This document shows positions 34,965 to 43,805 of a DNA stretch of 64,000 nt, piece by piece. Positions within the stretch are counted from its first letter, which is position 1; each line of letters begins with the position of its first letter. This DNA comes from Sporosarcina sp. Te-1 (GTDB lineage Bacteria > Bacillota > Bacilli > Bacillales_A > Planococcaceae). The notes beneath the pieces were generated by a model. The model was not told the DNA's origin. It saw nothing but the letters and a program-made list of their open reading frames with translations, and searched no databases. The DNA lies in contig NZ_CP071798.1 in the NCBI RefSeq assembly GCF_017498505.1, positions 1,612,001 through 1,676,000 of the forward strand. The letters run 5' to 3'. The position numbers and the translations under genes were made by a program.

Positions 34965-36073
34965 TATTTATCCCCCTCTTTCAGATAGCGATTAACTGAA
35001 GTTAAAGAAATTCCTGTAATTTCCGCAATATCTCTTTGTGTAATCGATTTACCATATTCTTCTTTTATTGTGTTCACTAATCTTGATTTAGGGATATTGC
35101 CAGAATTTATCTTGGTATCTATAAAGCTTTTCAAGACATTTATTTTTATATCTCCACCATAAATTATTTGTTTCTGTAAAGAGTGTGTACTTATTTGCTC
35201 TATATCAGCAGGTGTTATCTCATCAAATGTAGAACTTAAAAAACTCAAAAACTGTTTATCGATTTCGACTACACCTCGATCCAAATAGAATTTCCACAAT
35301 TGGTATCTTAGCTCTTTGCCTGGTTTTTCTACTTCAATTTTAATATTGAACCTTCTCCAAATTGCCTCATCCAATATTTCCGGATGGTTAGTCGCAGCTA
35401 TTAAGATACAATCGTATGGCCATGTTTCAAGTTCTTTTAAAAGTACATTAACTACCCGCTTTACTTCTCCTAAATCACTAGCATCTGTTCTCTTCTTTGC
35501 TATAGCATCAAATTCGTCTAATAATAAGATGGAAGGTGATCTTTTGGCATATTCCAAAACTTCTTTGACATTTTTCCCTGTTTTACCAAGGTAACTAGAA
35601 ATTGTAGAGGAAAGATCAAGTGTTAAAAACGGCAAGTTTGTTTGGTGAGCTAGATATTTAGCTAAATAAGTTTTTCCAACACCAGGCGGCCCATATAGTA
35701 ATATGCTATTTGTTGGTTTTATACCAAACTCTATAAGCTCTTTCATATGTTTTCTGTTTTGCAAAAATTCATCAATTGTTTTTTTGTACTTCACTGATAA
35801 AAAAATTTCTGATGGTAGCACACTGCTATCCTCTAATTTCACTAATGTATTCAATGACTCTTCATCCTTAGGCAAAGGATCCTGCCCATATGCCCTTGTT
35901 AGTGATGCGCCCGCTCTATAATTAGCTAGTATTTCTGAAATCTTACTCGCAATTTCCGGACTTTCTTTTTTTAATATCCGCAATATACTCAGTGTACTGG
36001 CTTCAATAGTTTCTCTATCATTCTCAAAAGCAGCTTTAACTAAATTAGGTAAATGCTTTTCTAACTGTTTCAT
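34964..36073 (-). CDS. AAA+ ATPase of an IetAS-type module, with C-terminal HTH
   Basis: A 369-residue protein. The N-terminal helical region (about 1-100) is followed by an FtsH/katanin-like AAA+ core: Walker A GPPGVGKT (128-135), Walker B LLLDEFDA (183-190), sensor-1 Asn229 in AATNHPE and arginines 240-241 (EAIWRRFN). The last 35 residues (YGKSITQRDIAEITGISLTS) look like a helix-turn-helix, which could bind its own promoter. GGAGGT precedes the ATG at 36073. In IetAS the ATPase is thought to restrain or activate the partner protease. A DNA-binding tail on the ATPase would couple activity to autoregulation or DNA sensing; that part is inference. Confidence 0.8.
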   Translation of the reverse strand: MKQLEKHLPNLVKAAFENDRETIEASTLSILRILKKESPEIASKISEILANYRAGASLTRAYGQDPLPKDEESLNTLVKLEDSSVLPSEIFLSVKYKKTIDEFLQNRKHMKELIEFGIKPTNSILLYGPPGVGKTYLAKYLAHQTNLPFLTLDLSSTISSYLGKTGKNVKEVLEYAKRSPSILLLDEFDAIAKKRTDASDLGEVKRVVNVLLKELETWPYDCILIAATNHPEILDEAIWRRFNIKIEVEKPGKELRYQLWKFYLDRGVVEIDKQFLSFLSSTFDEITPADIEQISTHSLQKQIIYGGDIKINVLKSFIDTKINSGNIPKSRLVNTIKEEYGKSITQRDIAEITGISLTSVNRYLKEGDK

Positions 36074-36095
36074 TTTATTTTACCTCCGTTTATAA

Positions 36096-36178
36096 GGAAC
36101 AAATAAAATATACCATTAAATCAACAACACCTCAACATTTTGTTCCACCAATTTTTTTTTTGTTTTCTTGGAACTAAC
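36096..36178 (-). promoter_or_regulatory. Repeated GGAAC sites upstream of the AAA-subtilase operon
   Basis: GGAACAAA (36096-36103) and TTTGTTCC (36139-36146) are perfect inverted copies, and a third GGAACTAAC lies at 36170-36178. They sit in the promoter region of the operon and are candidate operators for the ATPase's own HTH domain. Confidence 0.4.
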
Positions 36179-36560
36179 AAAAGAAATATTCCTTCATTGG
36201 GCTACAACGCATTATTTTCTAGCCAGTTAGTATATACTAACGAAACAAATACTTATCCTCCCAAAGATAAGCCCTTAATGGATAATTAGGGCGAAAGGAC
36301 AAGTCCAATCCGAAAAAATCACAACACATGATTTACCCCACATGCCTTGTGCATAATTCCAAACTGGTGCATGTATACTAATGAGCAAATTTCGAGTAAC
36401 ATAACGCAATAAGCGAAAAATACAGCATTTCAACTATAAAAACAACCCAATACTTGAACACATTTGACTATGGTTAACTAAGATTCAATGCAATGCATAA
36501 ACAAAAACGCCAAAACCCTTATATATTACGGATTTTGATGTTCAATGAATCAATTTAAAT

Positions 36561-36796
36561 TGGAGACGGTGGGAGTCGAACCCACGTCCAAAGGCTCCAA
36601 TACTTAAGCGTCTACGCGTGTAGATTGACTACTTACGGTTCGCGCTGCATTATGCCGTCAAGCAAGGCGTCTTGAGCGCTATCCTGATAATCTCTTGCAA
36701 CGGCCTCAGGAGGCGACCGTTACCGTATCCCACTAATAGGTGAGCCTAACAATGCCACATGGGCGATGGAACTGCTGGGCAGATTCATCAGCTTAC
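36561..36796 (-). repeat. 236-bp 3' fragment of ssrA (attachment-site duplicate)
   Basis: Matches the smpB-linked tmRNA from its 3' end through the tag-frame stop codon, with only a few substitutions and with an intact acceptor 3' strand. Homology ends abruptly at 36796. Such 3' fragments are left when an element integrates into the 3' end of ssrA, so it marks the border between islands B and C. Confidence 0.9.
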
Positions 36797-37147
36797 TAGC
36801 CCTCTAATCCCCCTTCATGCATTAATCGAATTCCGCACATTTCCCTCCTTTGCAGCATTGATATCCTCAACCCAATCTGTACCCGTATAAGCTCCTTTGT
36901 CCAAATACTTGCCAGTATTAGAGAAATTAATTCTTCTGAAACAGCCCTTAATAGTGAATTGGAATGTTATTAGACTAATTTTTATATGCTTTATAAATCC
37001 TTACTTTACTAAAGTGCCTCATTAGTTGAATTGAGAAAGAATTGTTTATTCTACAATCGTGTTTTATCAAATAAAGGTGAATGTGATAAAAGCGTTGAAA
37101 TGATTAAGATACAACTAAATTACCTCAATTAGGAAAGGAGAGAATAT
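36797..37147. other. Intergenic region with a short coding relic
   Basis: On the minus strand the frame near 36835-36935 reads FSNTGKYLDKGAYTGTDWVE then DINAAKEGNVRNSINA and a stop, possibly the 3' end of a lost gene; its family is not recognised. The rest, up to the Crp/Fnr gene, is AT-rich leader. Confidence 0.3.
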
Positions 37148-37735
37148 ATGGTTGATATACTATTCAAATATATGTCTGACTTAACTTCAATCAGTGAAGA
37201 TGAACAGCGGGCAATTTCTGCAAGTTTAAGAATCGATGAATACAAAAGAGGAGAATATCTTCTTAGACAAGGAGATCTTTCCGCCGTTAAGTGTTATTAC
37301 GTTTTAAAGGGGTGTGTTAGGCAGTTTTCTATAGATGAATCCGGTAAAGAGGTAACAACCAATTTTTTTACTGAGGAACAAGCTATCCCAATTATCAACG
37401 AAAAGACTTCAGGTGAGCTGTCAAAGTATTCATTAGCCTGTATCGAAGATTGTATATTAGTTGTGGGCGACGTTGATTCTGAAAATATGATGTTTCACAA
37501 ATACCCACAACTTGAAATAATGATACGAAAAATGATGGAGATCAACCTTGGTGAAATGCAAGAACAAATTGGTGAATTTATCAGCTCTTCTCCAGAAGAA
37601 CGATATAAAACCGTTTTAAGAAAACGCCCTCTGTTAATTGAACGTGTACCACAACATCAATTGGCTAGTTATCTTGGAATTACTCCTGAATCATTAAGTA
37701 GAATAAAAAAGCGTATTAAAGAAAGCGATCGTTAA
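37148..37735 (+). CDS. Crp/Fnr-family transcriptional regulator
   Basis: A 195-residue protein with an N-terminal cyclic-nucleotide-binding-like barrel (about 20-115; EYKRGEYLLRQGDLSAVKCY and VLKGCVRQFSIDESGKEVTT) and a C-terminal winged helix with a typical HTH (VPQHQLASYLGITPESLSRI, about 166-185). There is no Fnr-type N-terminal cysteine cluster and the nucleotide-binding pocket residues are not conserved, so the signal is unknown. A GGAAAGGAG site lies just upstream. It is followed by two oxidoreductase genes in the same direction, which it may regulate; this arrangement is common for small redox-responsive loci. Confidence 0.85.
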   Translation: MVDILFKYMSDLTSISEDEQRAISASLRIDEYKRGEYLLRQGDLSAVKCYYVLKGCVRQFSIDESGKEVTTNFFTEEQAIPIINEKTSGELSKYSLACIEDCILVVGDVDSENMMFHKYPQLEIMIRKMMEINLGEMQEQIGEFISSSPEERYKTVLRKRPLLIERVPQHQLASYLGITPESLSRIKKRIKESDR

Positions 37736-37910
37736 TAAATGCCCTCCACAATTCGAAATCATCTCACCTCTTTTGCAACGAGAATGTACTGAAGATTAAC
37801 TCGCCAAATATTTTGAACCAAATACCAACCAAATTAACTTAAGTCAATGAAGGCTGTTTAACTCCTTGTTACTATTTGATTAGCAATGCAATTAGTTTGG
37901 AGGGGTTTTA

Positions 37911-38879
37911 ATGAAAGCGATCGTTTGTAATAAATATGGTTCACCCAATGTACTTGAGTTAAAAGAGGTGGAAAAACCTTTCCCTACTAAGAATCAAGTA
38001 TTGGTAAAGGTCCATTCAACATCTTTAAACTTTGGAAACGTCGTTCTTTTGAAAGGCAAACCCTTTTTAGCCCGTTTTGCCTTCGGATTAACGAAACCAA
38101 AATACTCGATTCCTGGAGGGGACATAGCTGGTAGAGTTGAAGCCGTTGGGAAAGACGTTAAGCAATTCAAAGTAGGAGATGAAGTATTTGGAGACCTCTC
38201 GGGTTGTGGGTGGGGTGGGTTTGCTGAATATGTTACAGTCCCCGAAAATGCTCTAGCCTTAAAGCCAAACAATATTTCCTTTGAGGAAGCAGCTGCCTCT
38301 CCTATGGCTGGTGTGACTGCCCTACAGGGACTACGTGATAAAGGGAAGATTAAATCGGGACATAAAGTATTAATTTATGGTGCGTCTGGTGGTGTTGGCA
38401 CTTTTGCGGTACAAATTGCTAAAGCATTCGGTGCGGAAGTGACGGGTGTATGTAGTACAAGAAATGTAGAAATATTGCGTTCGATAGTGGCCGACCATAT
38501 CATTGATTATTCAAAAGAGCGCTTCTCTCAGCATGAGGGTTATTATGATTTGGTTCTTGGCGTGAATGGCTCTAATTCCCTTTCCGCTTATAAACGGGTA
38601 TTAAAAACAAATGGGATTTTTGTTCATGTAGGAGGTTCCGAGGCCCAACTTTATAAAACATTATTTCTTGGGCCTTTTATTTCAATGACTGGAAGCAAGA
38701 AAATAAGTAGCCTGTTGCAAAGAGCCAATCAGAAAGACTTACACGATTTAAAAGAATTACTTGAGACTGGTAAAGTAAAACCTATTATTGATAAGCAGTT
38801 TAAGTTAAATGAAATAACTGAGGCGTTCAATTATTTTCAAGAAGGTCACGCCCAAGGTAAAGTGGTGATTTCTATTTAA
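37911..38879 (+). CDS. NADPH-dependent quinone oxidoreductase-like (zinc-less MDR)
   Basis: A 322-residue medium-chain dehydrogenase/reductase. The N-terminal GroES-like half contains VKVHSTSLNFGNVVLLKG and PGGDIAGRVEAVG. The nucleotide-binding half has the Rossmann motif VLIYGASGGVGTFAVQIAK (about 148-166), followed by AEVTGVCSTRNVE. The structural-zinc cysteines of true alcohol dehydrogenases are missing, which fits quinone oxidoreductase or enoyl reductase-like enzymes that detoxify reactive carbonyls. GGAGGGG precedes the ATG. It is transcribed with the flavin reductase after it and the Crp/Fnr regulator before it, and is likely part of a stress response. Confidence 0.85.
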   Translation: MKAIVCNKYGSPNVLELKEVEKPFPTKNQVLVKVHSTSLNFGNVVLLKGKPFLARFAFGLTKPKYSIPGGDIAGRVEAVGKDVKQFKVGDEVFGDLSGCGWGGFAEYVTVPENALALKPNNISFEEAAASPMAGVTALQGLRDKGKIKSGHKVLIYGASGGVGTFAVQIAKAFGAEVTGVCSTRNVEILRSIVADHIIDYSKERFSQHEGYYDLVLGVNGSNSLSAYKRVLKTNGIFVHVGGSEAQLYKTLFLGPFISMTGSKKISSLLQRANQKDLHDLKELLETGKVKPIIDKQFKLNEITEAFNYFQEGHAQGKVVISI

Positions 38880-38968
38880 CAGGGATCTCCTTGCTCTATT
38901 TGAATAACCCGTTTTGCCGTTTTTAAAATATTTGTAGCCAATAAATGAACATGAAAGGATGAATCATC

Positions 38969-39508
38969 GTGAGTATTGCAGTACTTTACGGAGGAAGCCG
39001 TCCAAACGGCAATACAGAGACACTAACGAAGATAGCCATTCAAGGACTAGATGTGGAAGAGATTTACTTGAAAGAGTATACGATTGAGCCTATAGCCGAT
39101 AAGCGTCATGCTGAGGAAGGGTTTCAGGAAATCAATGATGATTACAACTTGATTATTGACCGGATTCTTCCGCATGATATTCTTATCTTTTCTACGCCGA
39201 TTTATTGGTATAGCATGACTGGAACAATGAAAAACTTTGTGGATCGATGGTCACAAACTTTGAGAGACTCAAATTATCCAAACTTTAAAAAGCAAATGTC
39301 TCAAAAAAGGGCATACGTAATTGCAGTGGGTGGAGATAATCCGTACACAAAAGGTTTACCTATGATTCAGCAATTCCATCATATCTTTGATTTTATCGGT
39401 ACACGTTTCGAAGGTTATATTATAGGTGAAGGAAACAAACCTGATGATATTATTCAAGATAAAAAAGCATTGTCTGCGGCCGAACAACTACGAAAAGAAT
39501 TACAATGA
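38969..39508 (+). CDS. NADPH-dependent FMN reductase/flavodoxin-like protein
   Basis: A 179-residue flavodoxin-fold protein. The FMN phosphate-binding loop is YGGSRPNGNTETL (residues 7-19), followed by a strand to DILIFSTPIYWYSMTGTMKN (about 71-90), the 'P.YW..M.G..K' motif of NAD(P)H-dependent oxidoreductases. The start is GTG at 38969 after AAAGGATG. Family members reduce quinones, nitro compounds or azo dyes with bound FMN. It forms a small redox set with the preceding dehydrogenase; a terminator-like hairpin follows at 39564. Confidence 0.82.
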   Translation: MSIAVLYGGSRPNGNTETLTKIAIQGLDVEEIYLKEYTIEPIADKRHAEEGFQEINDDYNLIIDRILPHDILIFSTPIYWYSMTGTMKNFVDRWSQTLRDSNYPNFKKQMSQKRAYVIAVGGDNPYTKGLPMIQQFHHIFDFIGTRFEGYIIGEGNKPDDIIQDKKALSAAEQLRKELQ

Positions 39509-39563
39509 AACCATACTGATCTGAAATTTATTTTCATTACGTATTAATATGATGTATATGAAG

Positions 39564-39610
39564 AAAAACAGCCGGCTGAGAGGAGAACCCCCTCCATTCG
39601 GCTGTTTTTT
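39564..39610 (+). terminator. Terminator after the flavin reductase
   Basis: AAAAACAGCCG (39564-39574) pairs with CGGCTGTTTTTT (39599-39610). The same hairpin plus flanks is duplicated near 31239 before the arr fragment. Confidence 0.75.
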
Positions 39611-39746
39611 AGTAATTTTTTTTGATATTGTTATCCTCTACTTAAATTATAACATCTTCCAATAATTAATTATAGACTACTTTTCCACCCATCCTATCCC
39701 TTATACTGTAATTCGCAAGTCAAAAAGCATAAGGGGTGTATTTTAC

Positions 39747-40163
39747 ATGGATGACAACAAAAACATTTTAGATCCAGGACCTTTCTTTCATGGTACAAAA
39801 GCAAAACTGGAAATTGGAGACCTTCTCGAACCTTTGCACTTCTCCAATTATCAGGATAAAAAATCCAACCACATCTATTTTACCGCAACATTAGACGCTG
39901 CTAAGTGGGGTGCTGAATTAGCTAAATCCAATTCAAAAGAGAGAATTTATATCGTAGAACCGTTAGGTGATTTTGAAAATGATCCGAACTTAACGGACAA
40001 ACGATTTCCCGGAAACCCGACACGCTCCTATCGGTCTACATCTCCTCTGAAAATAGTAGCAGAATTAGGCACATGGGAAAGACATTCTGGTGAACAAATA
40101 AATCATATGGTTACATCTTTACAAAAGTTAAGTGAAGAAGGGAAAAATGTTATTTACGATTAA
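39747..40163 (+). CDS. arr: Rifampin ADP-ribosyltransferase
   Basis: A 138-residue protein of the Arr family: PGPFFHGTKAKLEIGDLLEP with the conserved H-G-T, HIYFTATLDAAKWGAELA, then IYIVEPLGDFENDPNLTDK and RFPGNPTRSYRS, all diagnostic. Arr enzymes transfer ADP-ribose from NAD+ to rifampicin and inactivate it; the length is standard. AAGGGGTG lies upstream of the ATG, and a TATACT -10-like box is near 39700. It is the intact partner of the fragment at 31425, so the arr region was present in two neighbouring islands. Plausibly an intrinsic resistance gene of soil bacteria; activity on rifampicin is inferred from family. Confidence 0.92.
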   Translation: MDDNKNILDPGPFFHGTKAKLEIGDLLEPLHFSNYQDKKSNHIYFTATLDAAKWGAELAKSNSKERIYIVEPLGDFENDPNLTDKRFPGNPTRSYRSTSPLKIVAELGTWERHSGEQINHMVTSLQKLSEEGKNVIYD

Positions 40164-40206
40164 TTCTCTCTCCTCTAGTCAAAATATGGTTGTCGATAGA
40201 TAGAAA

Positions 40207-40238
40207 GAAGCCAACCGCAGCTTTAAATGGTTAGCTTC
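40207..40238 (+). terminator. Terminator of arr
   Basis: GAAGCCAACC (40207-40216) with GGTTAGCTTC (40229-40238), followed by a T-rich tract. Confidence 0.65.
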
Positions 40239-40349
40239 CTCCTTTGTATTTTTGGCTTTCTATATGAAAAGCCCCTTGGCGGCGAGTAGACCGCAGAGGG
40301 GCTTGGAATATTCATGTGGAAACATCCGGGTTTATATACTATACTGGTG

Positions 40350-40495
40350 TCGTTAAGGTCCGGAGGACGGAGAACGCTGTCCGGCAGCCGCCCCATCACC
40401 TAGCGTTCCGCATGGCATCGGGCGGGCAGCAGCCGGACAGGACGCGCCGCCCTTGCCCTTGGGGACGGGAACGGCGTTACGGGCAGATGCAGCGA
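40350..40495. other. GC-rich segment of foreign composition
   Basis: About 145 bases of strongly GC-rich sequence (for example GCAGCCGCCCC, GGGCGGGCAGCAGCC, GGACGCGCCGCCC) inside a region that is otherwise AT-rich. No gene is encoded. It lies directly upstream of the GNAT gene and may be the leader or recombination flank that came with it from a high-GC donor. A separate hairpin, AAGCCCCT/AGGGGCTT, precedes it at about 40270-40305. Confidence 0.6.
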
Positions 40496-40523
40496 ATTTA
40501 TATTTTCGGAAGTAGGGAGAAAA

Positions 40524-41063
40524 ATGATTGAATTAAGAAAAATTACCCACGATAATTTTGAGGCAGTGTTGAAGTTAAGCATAACAGACGAGCAGAAAGG
40601 AAATGTGGATTCCAGCATATATTGTTTGGCTAAAGCCTATGTAAAGATACTCAACGACGAAAAACCTCCTATGATCTTCGCTATATGCAACAATGATGAA
40701 GTCATAGGATATGTCGATATTGGATTTTTCGAACTGGCGGAAAGTGCATTTTTATGTGAAAAATATGGAGATAAATCTACATATGGACTTAATCGCTTTA
40801 TGATTGATAAAAAGCATCAAGGCAAAGGATTTGGCAAACAAGCAATGATGAAAGTTATTGATTACATAAAGTCGTTTCCACAAGGAAAAGCCGATGCAGT
40901 TGCTACATCATATTGGATGGTAAACGAAGCCGCCCGGAAGTTGTATGCGTCTGTCGGTTTCGTTGAAACAGGAGCGATATGGGACGGACAAACATTTGGT
41001 GATTGGAATGCAGAAAGAAAAGATATAGAGTATGCAGAAGTAGGTGCCAGACTCGGATTATAA
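40524..41063 (+). CDS. GNAT-family N-acetyltransferase
   Basis: A 179-residue acetyltransferase. The acetyl-CoA motif A is LNRFMIDKKHQGKGFGKQAM (about 92-111, containing the Q-G-K-G-F/G-K loop), followed by motif B with NEAARKLYASVGFVETGAIW. The N-terminal MIELRKITHDNFEAVLKLSI resembles spermidine/diamine acetyltransferases and some drug-modifying GNATs. AGGGAG lies before the ATG. The gene has a foreign GC-rich leader and sits next to arr, so a resistance role is possible, but the substrate cannot be read from sequence. Confidence 0.8.
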   Translation: MIELRKITHDNFEAVLKLSITDEQKGNVDSSIYCLAKAYVKILNDEKPPMIFAICNNDEVIGYVDIGFFELAESAFLCEKYGDKSTYGLNRFMIDKKHQGKGFGKQAMMKVIDYIKSFPQGKADAVATSYWMVNEAARKLYASVGFVETGAIWDGQTFGDWNAERKDIEYAEVGARLGL

Positions 41064-41135
41064 AGCTAACAACAATTTGAATAGTGCATCGTACAGTATA
41101 AGACTACATGAATTCAGCGAAACAGGGCAAAAGAA

Positions 41136-41160
41136 AAAACCCTTGAATAGCAAGGGTTTT
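41136..41160. terminator. Terminator after the GNAT gene
   Basis: AAAACCCTTG (41136-41145) with CAAGGGTTTT (41151-41160), a perfect 10-bp stem with A- and T-runs on both sides. Confidence 0.85.
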
Positions 41161-41192
41161 GACAATGTTTGAAATCCACTGATTTCGTCTTA

Positions 41193-41289
41193 TGGAGACG
41201 GTGGGAGTCGAACCCACGTCCAAAGGCTCCAATACTTAAGCGTCTACGCGTGTAGATTGACTACTTACGGTTCGCGCTGCATTATGCCG
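41193..41289 (-). repeat. 97-bp 3' fragment of ssrA (attachment-site duplicate)
   Basis: Identical over 97 bases to the 3' end of the smpB-linked tmRNA, then unrelated. It marks the distal end of island A and is the most recent-looking duplicate, consistent with the intact integrase at the other end of that island (53814-54782). Confidence 0.92.
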
Positions 41290-41498
41290 ACCTTAGAGTA
41301 CCAAAGGTTTGTAACGTTTCCATATTAATTTATTTTACAGTTTTACTCGCTAGGTAGTATTACATATTTACGAACTTGGTTCAATGACCTTCTATGGTCT
41401 AGTATACACTATTTTTGTGTATAAAAAAGTTTTACTGATAAAAAGTTTTATAATAACTATCACTGCTTTAGTTCCTCAGTTCGATGACCTTTTAGAAA

Positions 41499-43364
41499 TT
41501 ATACCATCTCATCACTATTTCTGATAAGTGCATTTCCATTTCTAAACTCTTCAACTAAATGAAAATTATCTAATCCTTCCCAAACCTTCCCAGGGATATG
41601 CTCCAATAAAATTATTTGAAAGTCTTCTTTATACTCAGAATTTAATTTATCAATAAAATCATTCAATAGTTGCATAGCCTTTCTAATTTTATATTTATCA
41701 GTTTCAACTATACTATTATTCCATACCCCATCATCATCATCAAAATCTTTTTCATCGCCATAATACGGTCTGCTAGGTTGGTCTAATATTAAATACTGCG
41801 GTATATACTCCGATTTCTGAATAACACTTGCTTCATGTAAAGACAGAAATAGGCAAAGGTGCATAAACAAGTGATTCGAACTACTCCCTACATTGGAAAT
41901 AGACAGTGAATTAGGTTTTCTTAAACCAAGTGACTTATTAGTATAATTAAATACTGCTTTATATCCTTCATATATACCTAAAGCATCGCCAACTTCCTCC
42001 AAATAATTTTGAATTAAACTTTCTAATAAGTTCACAAATAAAACTCTATTTTCACTTACATCAACTATTTTGCTCTCCAACTCTACCAATTGTTCTTTTT
42101 TATTGAATATTTGTTCTTTATAATCTTCCACATTCTTTTTATTCTCATAAATACTTATTTTATATCTTAATTCGCCAATAAATGATATTTTTTCGTAAAC
42201 ATCATTATTAATTAAATTCTCTTCAGGATATTGACCTAAATCTTCATCAACTTCCTCAACCTTCTGTATATAATTTTCTATTTCGCTTTTTATATTAATA
42301 TTGAATGGTTTCTTTAAACTAATTTTTTTCTTTAAAACCTTAAAATCCTCTTCCAATATTTGCAAAAGCATTGCCGTCTCTGGAAAGTTCAGCAAACCAT
42401 AATAATTCTCTTTTATATAGTTTACAGGTTTTAAACTATCATAATTGCTTTTCTCTACTTCAATATATTTTTTGTATTCATTTTCAAGTCTTTTTAGATT
42501 TTTTATTTTTAATAACAAATCACTCTTCTTACGTACTAATTCTTCTTTATCCTTATTAATATCAAAACTATATACTGTTTTAGTTATTTCTTTTAAACTG
42601 TCCAAGTACATGTTCGCAGGTATATATTCATTTGAAATTAATTGTAACTCTCTAGCTCTTTTTATATCCCTTTTCATATCGTTTTCGAATAGACTTTTTT
42701 CGCTATCAATTATTGTTTGTTTTCTTTCTAGTCTATTAATATCTCTAGTCAAACTAGTAACTTTTTCATCAATCAACATATTTTCAACAGTATCTATTTT
42801 AAAAGCAATATCAAACACCCTTTCAAGCGCTTCCCTATATCTCCCTTTATTCTGTTTATCAAAATACACTTCACTATTAACAATTACATTTTCCGATTGA
42901 CTTGTGAATAATTGGAAATATTTAAAAGATACTTTAGTTCCTGCTTTAATATGTCTTCCTCCGTATGGAATAACCACGTTTTTATCTATAGAAAATTCGT
43001 TTTCAATAACCTTTTTTATGTTATCTGTATTATTATTTTCAAAAGGTAATTCGGGAATCTCGCCAACAGGAGAGAAGTAATATGTATCAGAGACTTTTTT
43101 GTCTGTAAAGCTTTTTCTAGCAATCGTATAAGTAGACTTATTTATTTCAAAAGTTACACCATACCAATTAACATTTTCATTTATCTTTTCCTCAGCTATT
43201 TTTGTCTCTGATGCAAAAAAACAGTAATCAATAATAGCCATTATTTCTGTTTTCCCAGTTCCACTTGCACCAGTTATAACATTTACTTTATTCTCTTCAA
43301 ACTCGAGTTTTCTAATTGAGCCATTATTTAACCAAAGAGTTAATTGTTTAAATATAAATCTCAT
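41499..43364 (-). CDS. ABC-type ATPase of a three-component system (DUF3732)
   Basis: A 621-residue SMC/RecN-like ATPase without membrane segments. Walker A is GASGTGKT (32-39), preceded by NKVNVIT; a long coiled-coil region spans about 205-455. The C-terminal half has a signature-like LSISNVGSSSNHL and a Walker B YLILDQPSRPYY, then IILLEHIPGKVW. The LDQPSxPYF pattern is that of DUF3732. In published analysis such ATPases form ABC-3C conflict systems with a small middle component and a variable effector. Here both follow the rule: the gene overlaps the middle component by 4 bases and the nuclease-domain gene precedes. An antiviral role is inferred. Confidence 0.8.
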   Translation of the reverse strand: MRFIFKQLTLWLNNGSIRKLEFEENKVNVITGASGTGKTEIMAIIDYCFFASETKIAEEKINENVNWYGVTFEINKSTYTIARKSFTDKKVSDTYYFSPVGEIPELPFENNNTDNIKKVIENEFSIDKNVVIPYGGRHIKAGTKVSFKYFQLFTSQSENVIVNSEVYFDKQNKGRYREALERVFDIAFKIDTVENMLIDEKVTSLTRDINRLERKQTIIDSEKSLFENDMKRDIKRARELQLISNEYIPANMYLDSLKEITKTVYSFDINKDKEELVRKKSDLLLKIKNLKRLENEYKKYIEVEKSNYDSLKPVNYIKENYYGLLNFPETAMLLQILEEDFKVLKKKISLKKPFNINIKSEIENYIQKVEEVDEDLGQYPEENLINNDVYEKISFIGELRYKISIYENKKNVEDYKEQIFNKKEQLVELESKIVDVSENRVLFVNLLESLIQNYLEEVGDALGIYEGYKAVFNYTNKSLGLRKPNSLSISNVGSSSNHLFMHLCLFLSLHEASVIQKSEYIPQYLILDQPSRPYYGDEKDFDDDDGVWNNSIVETDKYKIRKAMQLLNDFIDKLNSEYKEDFQIILLEHIPGKVWEGLDNFHLVEEFRNGNALIRNSDEMV

Positions 43365-43768
43365 ATTTCCACCTTCAATTGTAAATATAGATTTTCTTCA
43401 TCATCTTTCAATATATATGACAATTTACGGCCAGCCTTTAAAATTTCGCATGCTCTATTTCCTATATCTTTTTTTTCATAAGAAAATTCATTTTCTTCAT
43501 TAAGTATGATGCAATTGTCTTCAATAGTGATGAGTCCCATTTTATTTAATAAAATTATGCTATTAATTGATACAGTAAGTAATGAGTAAAATCTTTCATT
43601 ATAATTAGAAAAATATGAAGGATATTTTATGATGAATTCCTCTATACTTCTGATTTTAATATTATTATTTCTTAAAACCCTCAAGGATTGTTGATGTGTA
43701 TAAAATGGGATTATCAATAATGCTTTCGTCAACGTAATTTTTTTAAATTCTTTTAAAATAGATAACAT
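43361..43768 (-). CDS. Middle component of the three-component ABC system
   Basis: A roughly 135-residue protein between the DUF3732 ATPase and the nuclease-domain gene, overlapping the ATPase start. It is mostly helical (LSILKEFKKITLTKALLIIP, YSLLTVSINSIILLNKMGLI) with the look of a winged helix ending in short strands (ENLYLQLKVEI). Size, position and helical N terminus fit the 'middle component' family of ABC-3C systems. The start ATG at 43768 is chosen for the GGGGGGA site 6 bases upstream; an alternative at 43819 would overlap the upstream gene by 14 bases. Confidence 0.65.
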   Translation of the reverse strand: MLSILKEFKKITLTKALLIIPFYTHQQSLRVLRNNNIKIRSIEEFIIKYPSYFSNYNERFYSLLTVSINSIILLNKMGLITIEDNCIILNEENEFSYEKKDIGNRACEILKAGRKLSYILKDDEENLYLQLKVEI

Positions 43769-43805
43769 TGAAATCCCCCCAATCAATTCATTATTATAGG
43801 TATCA

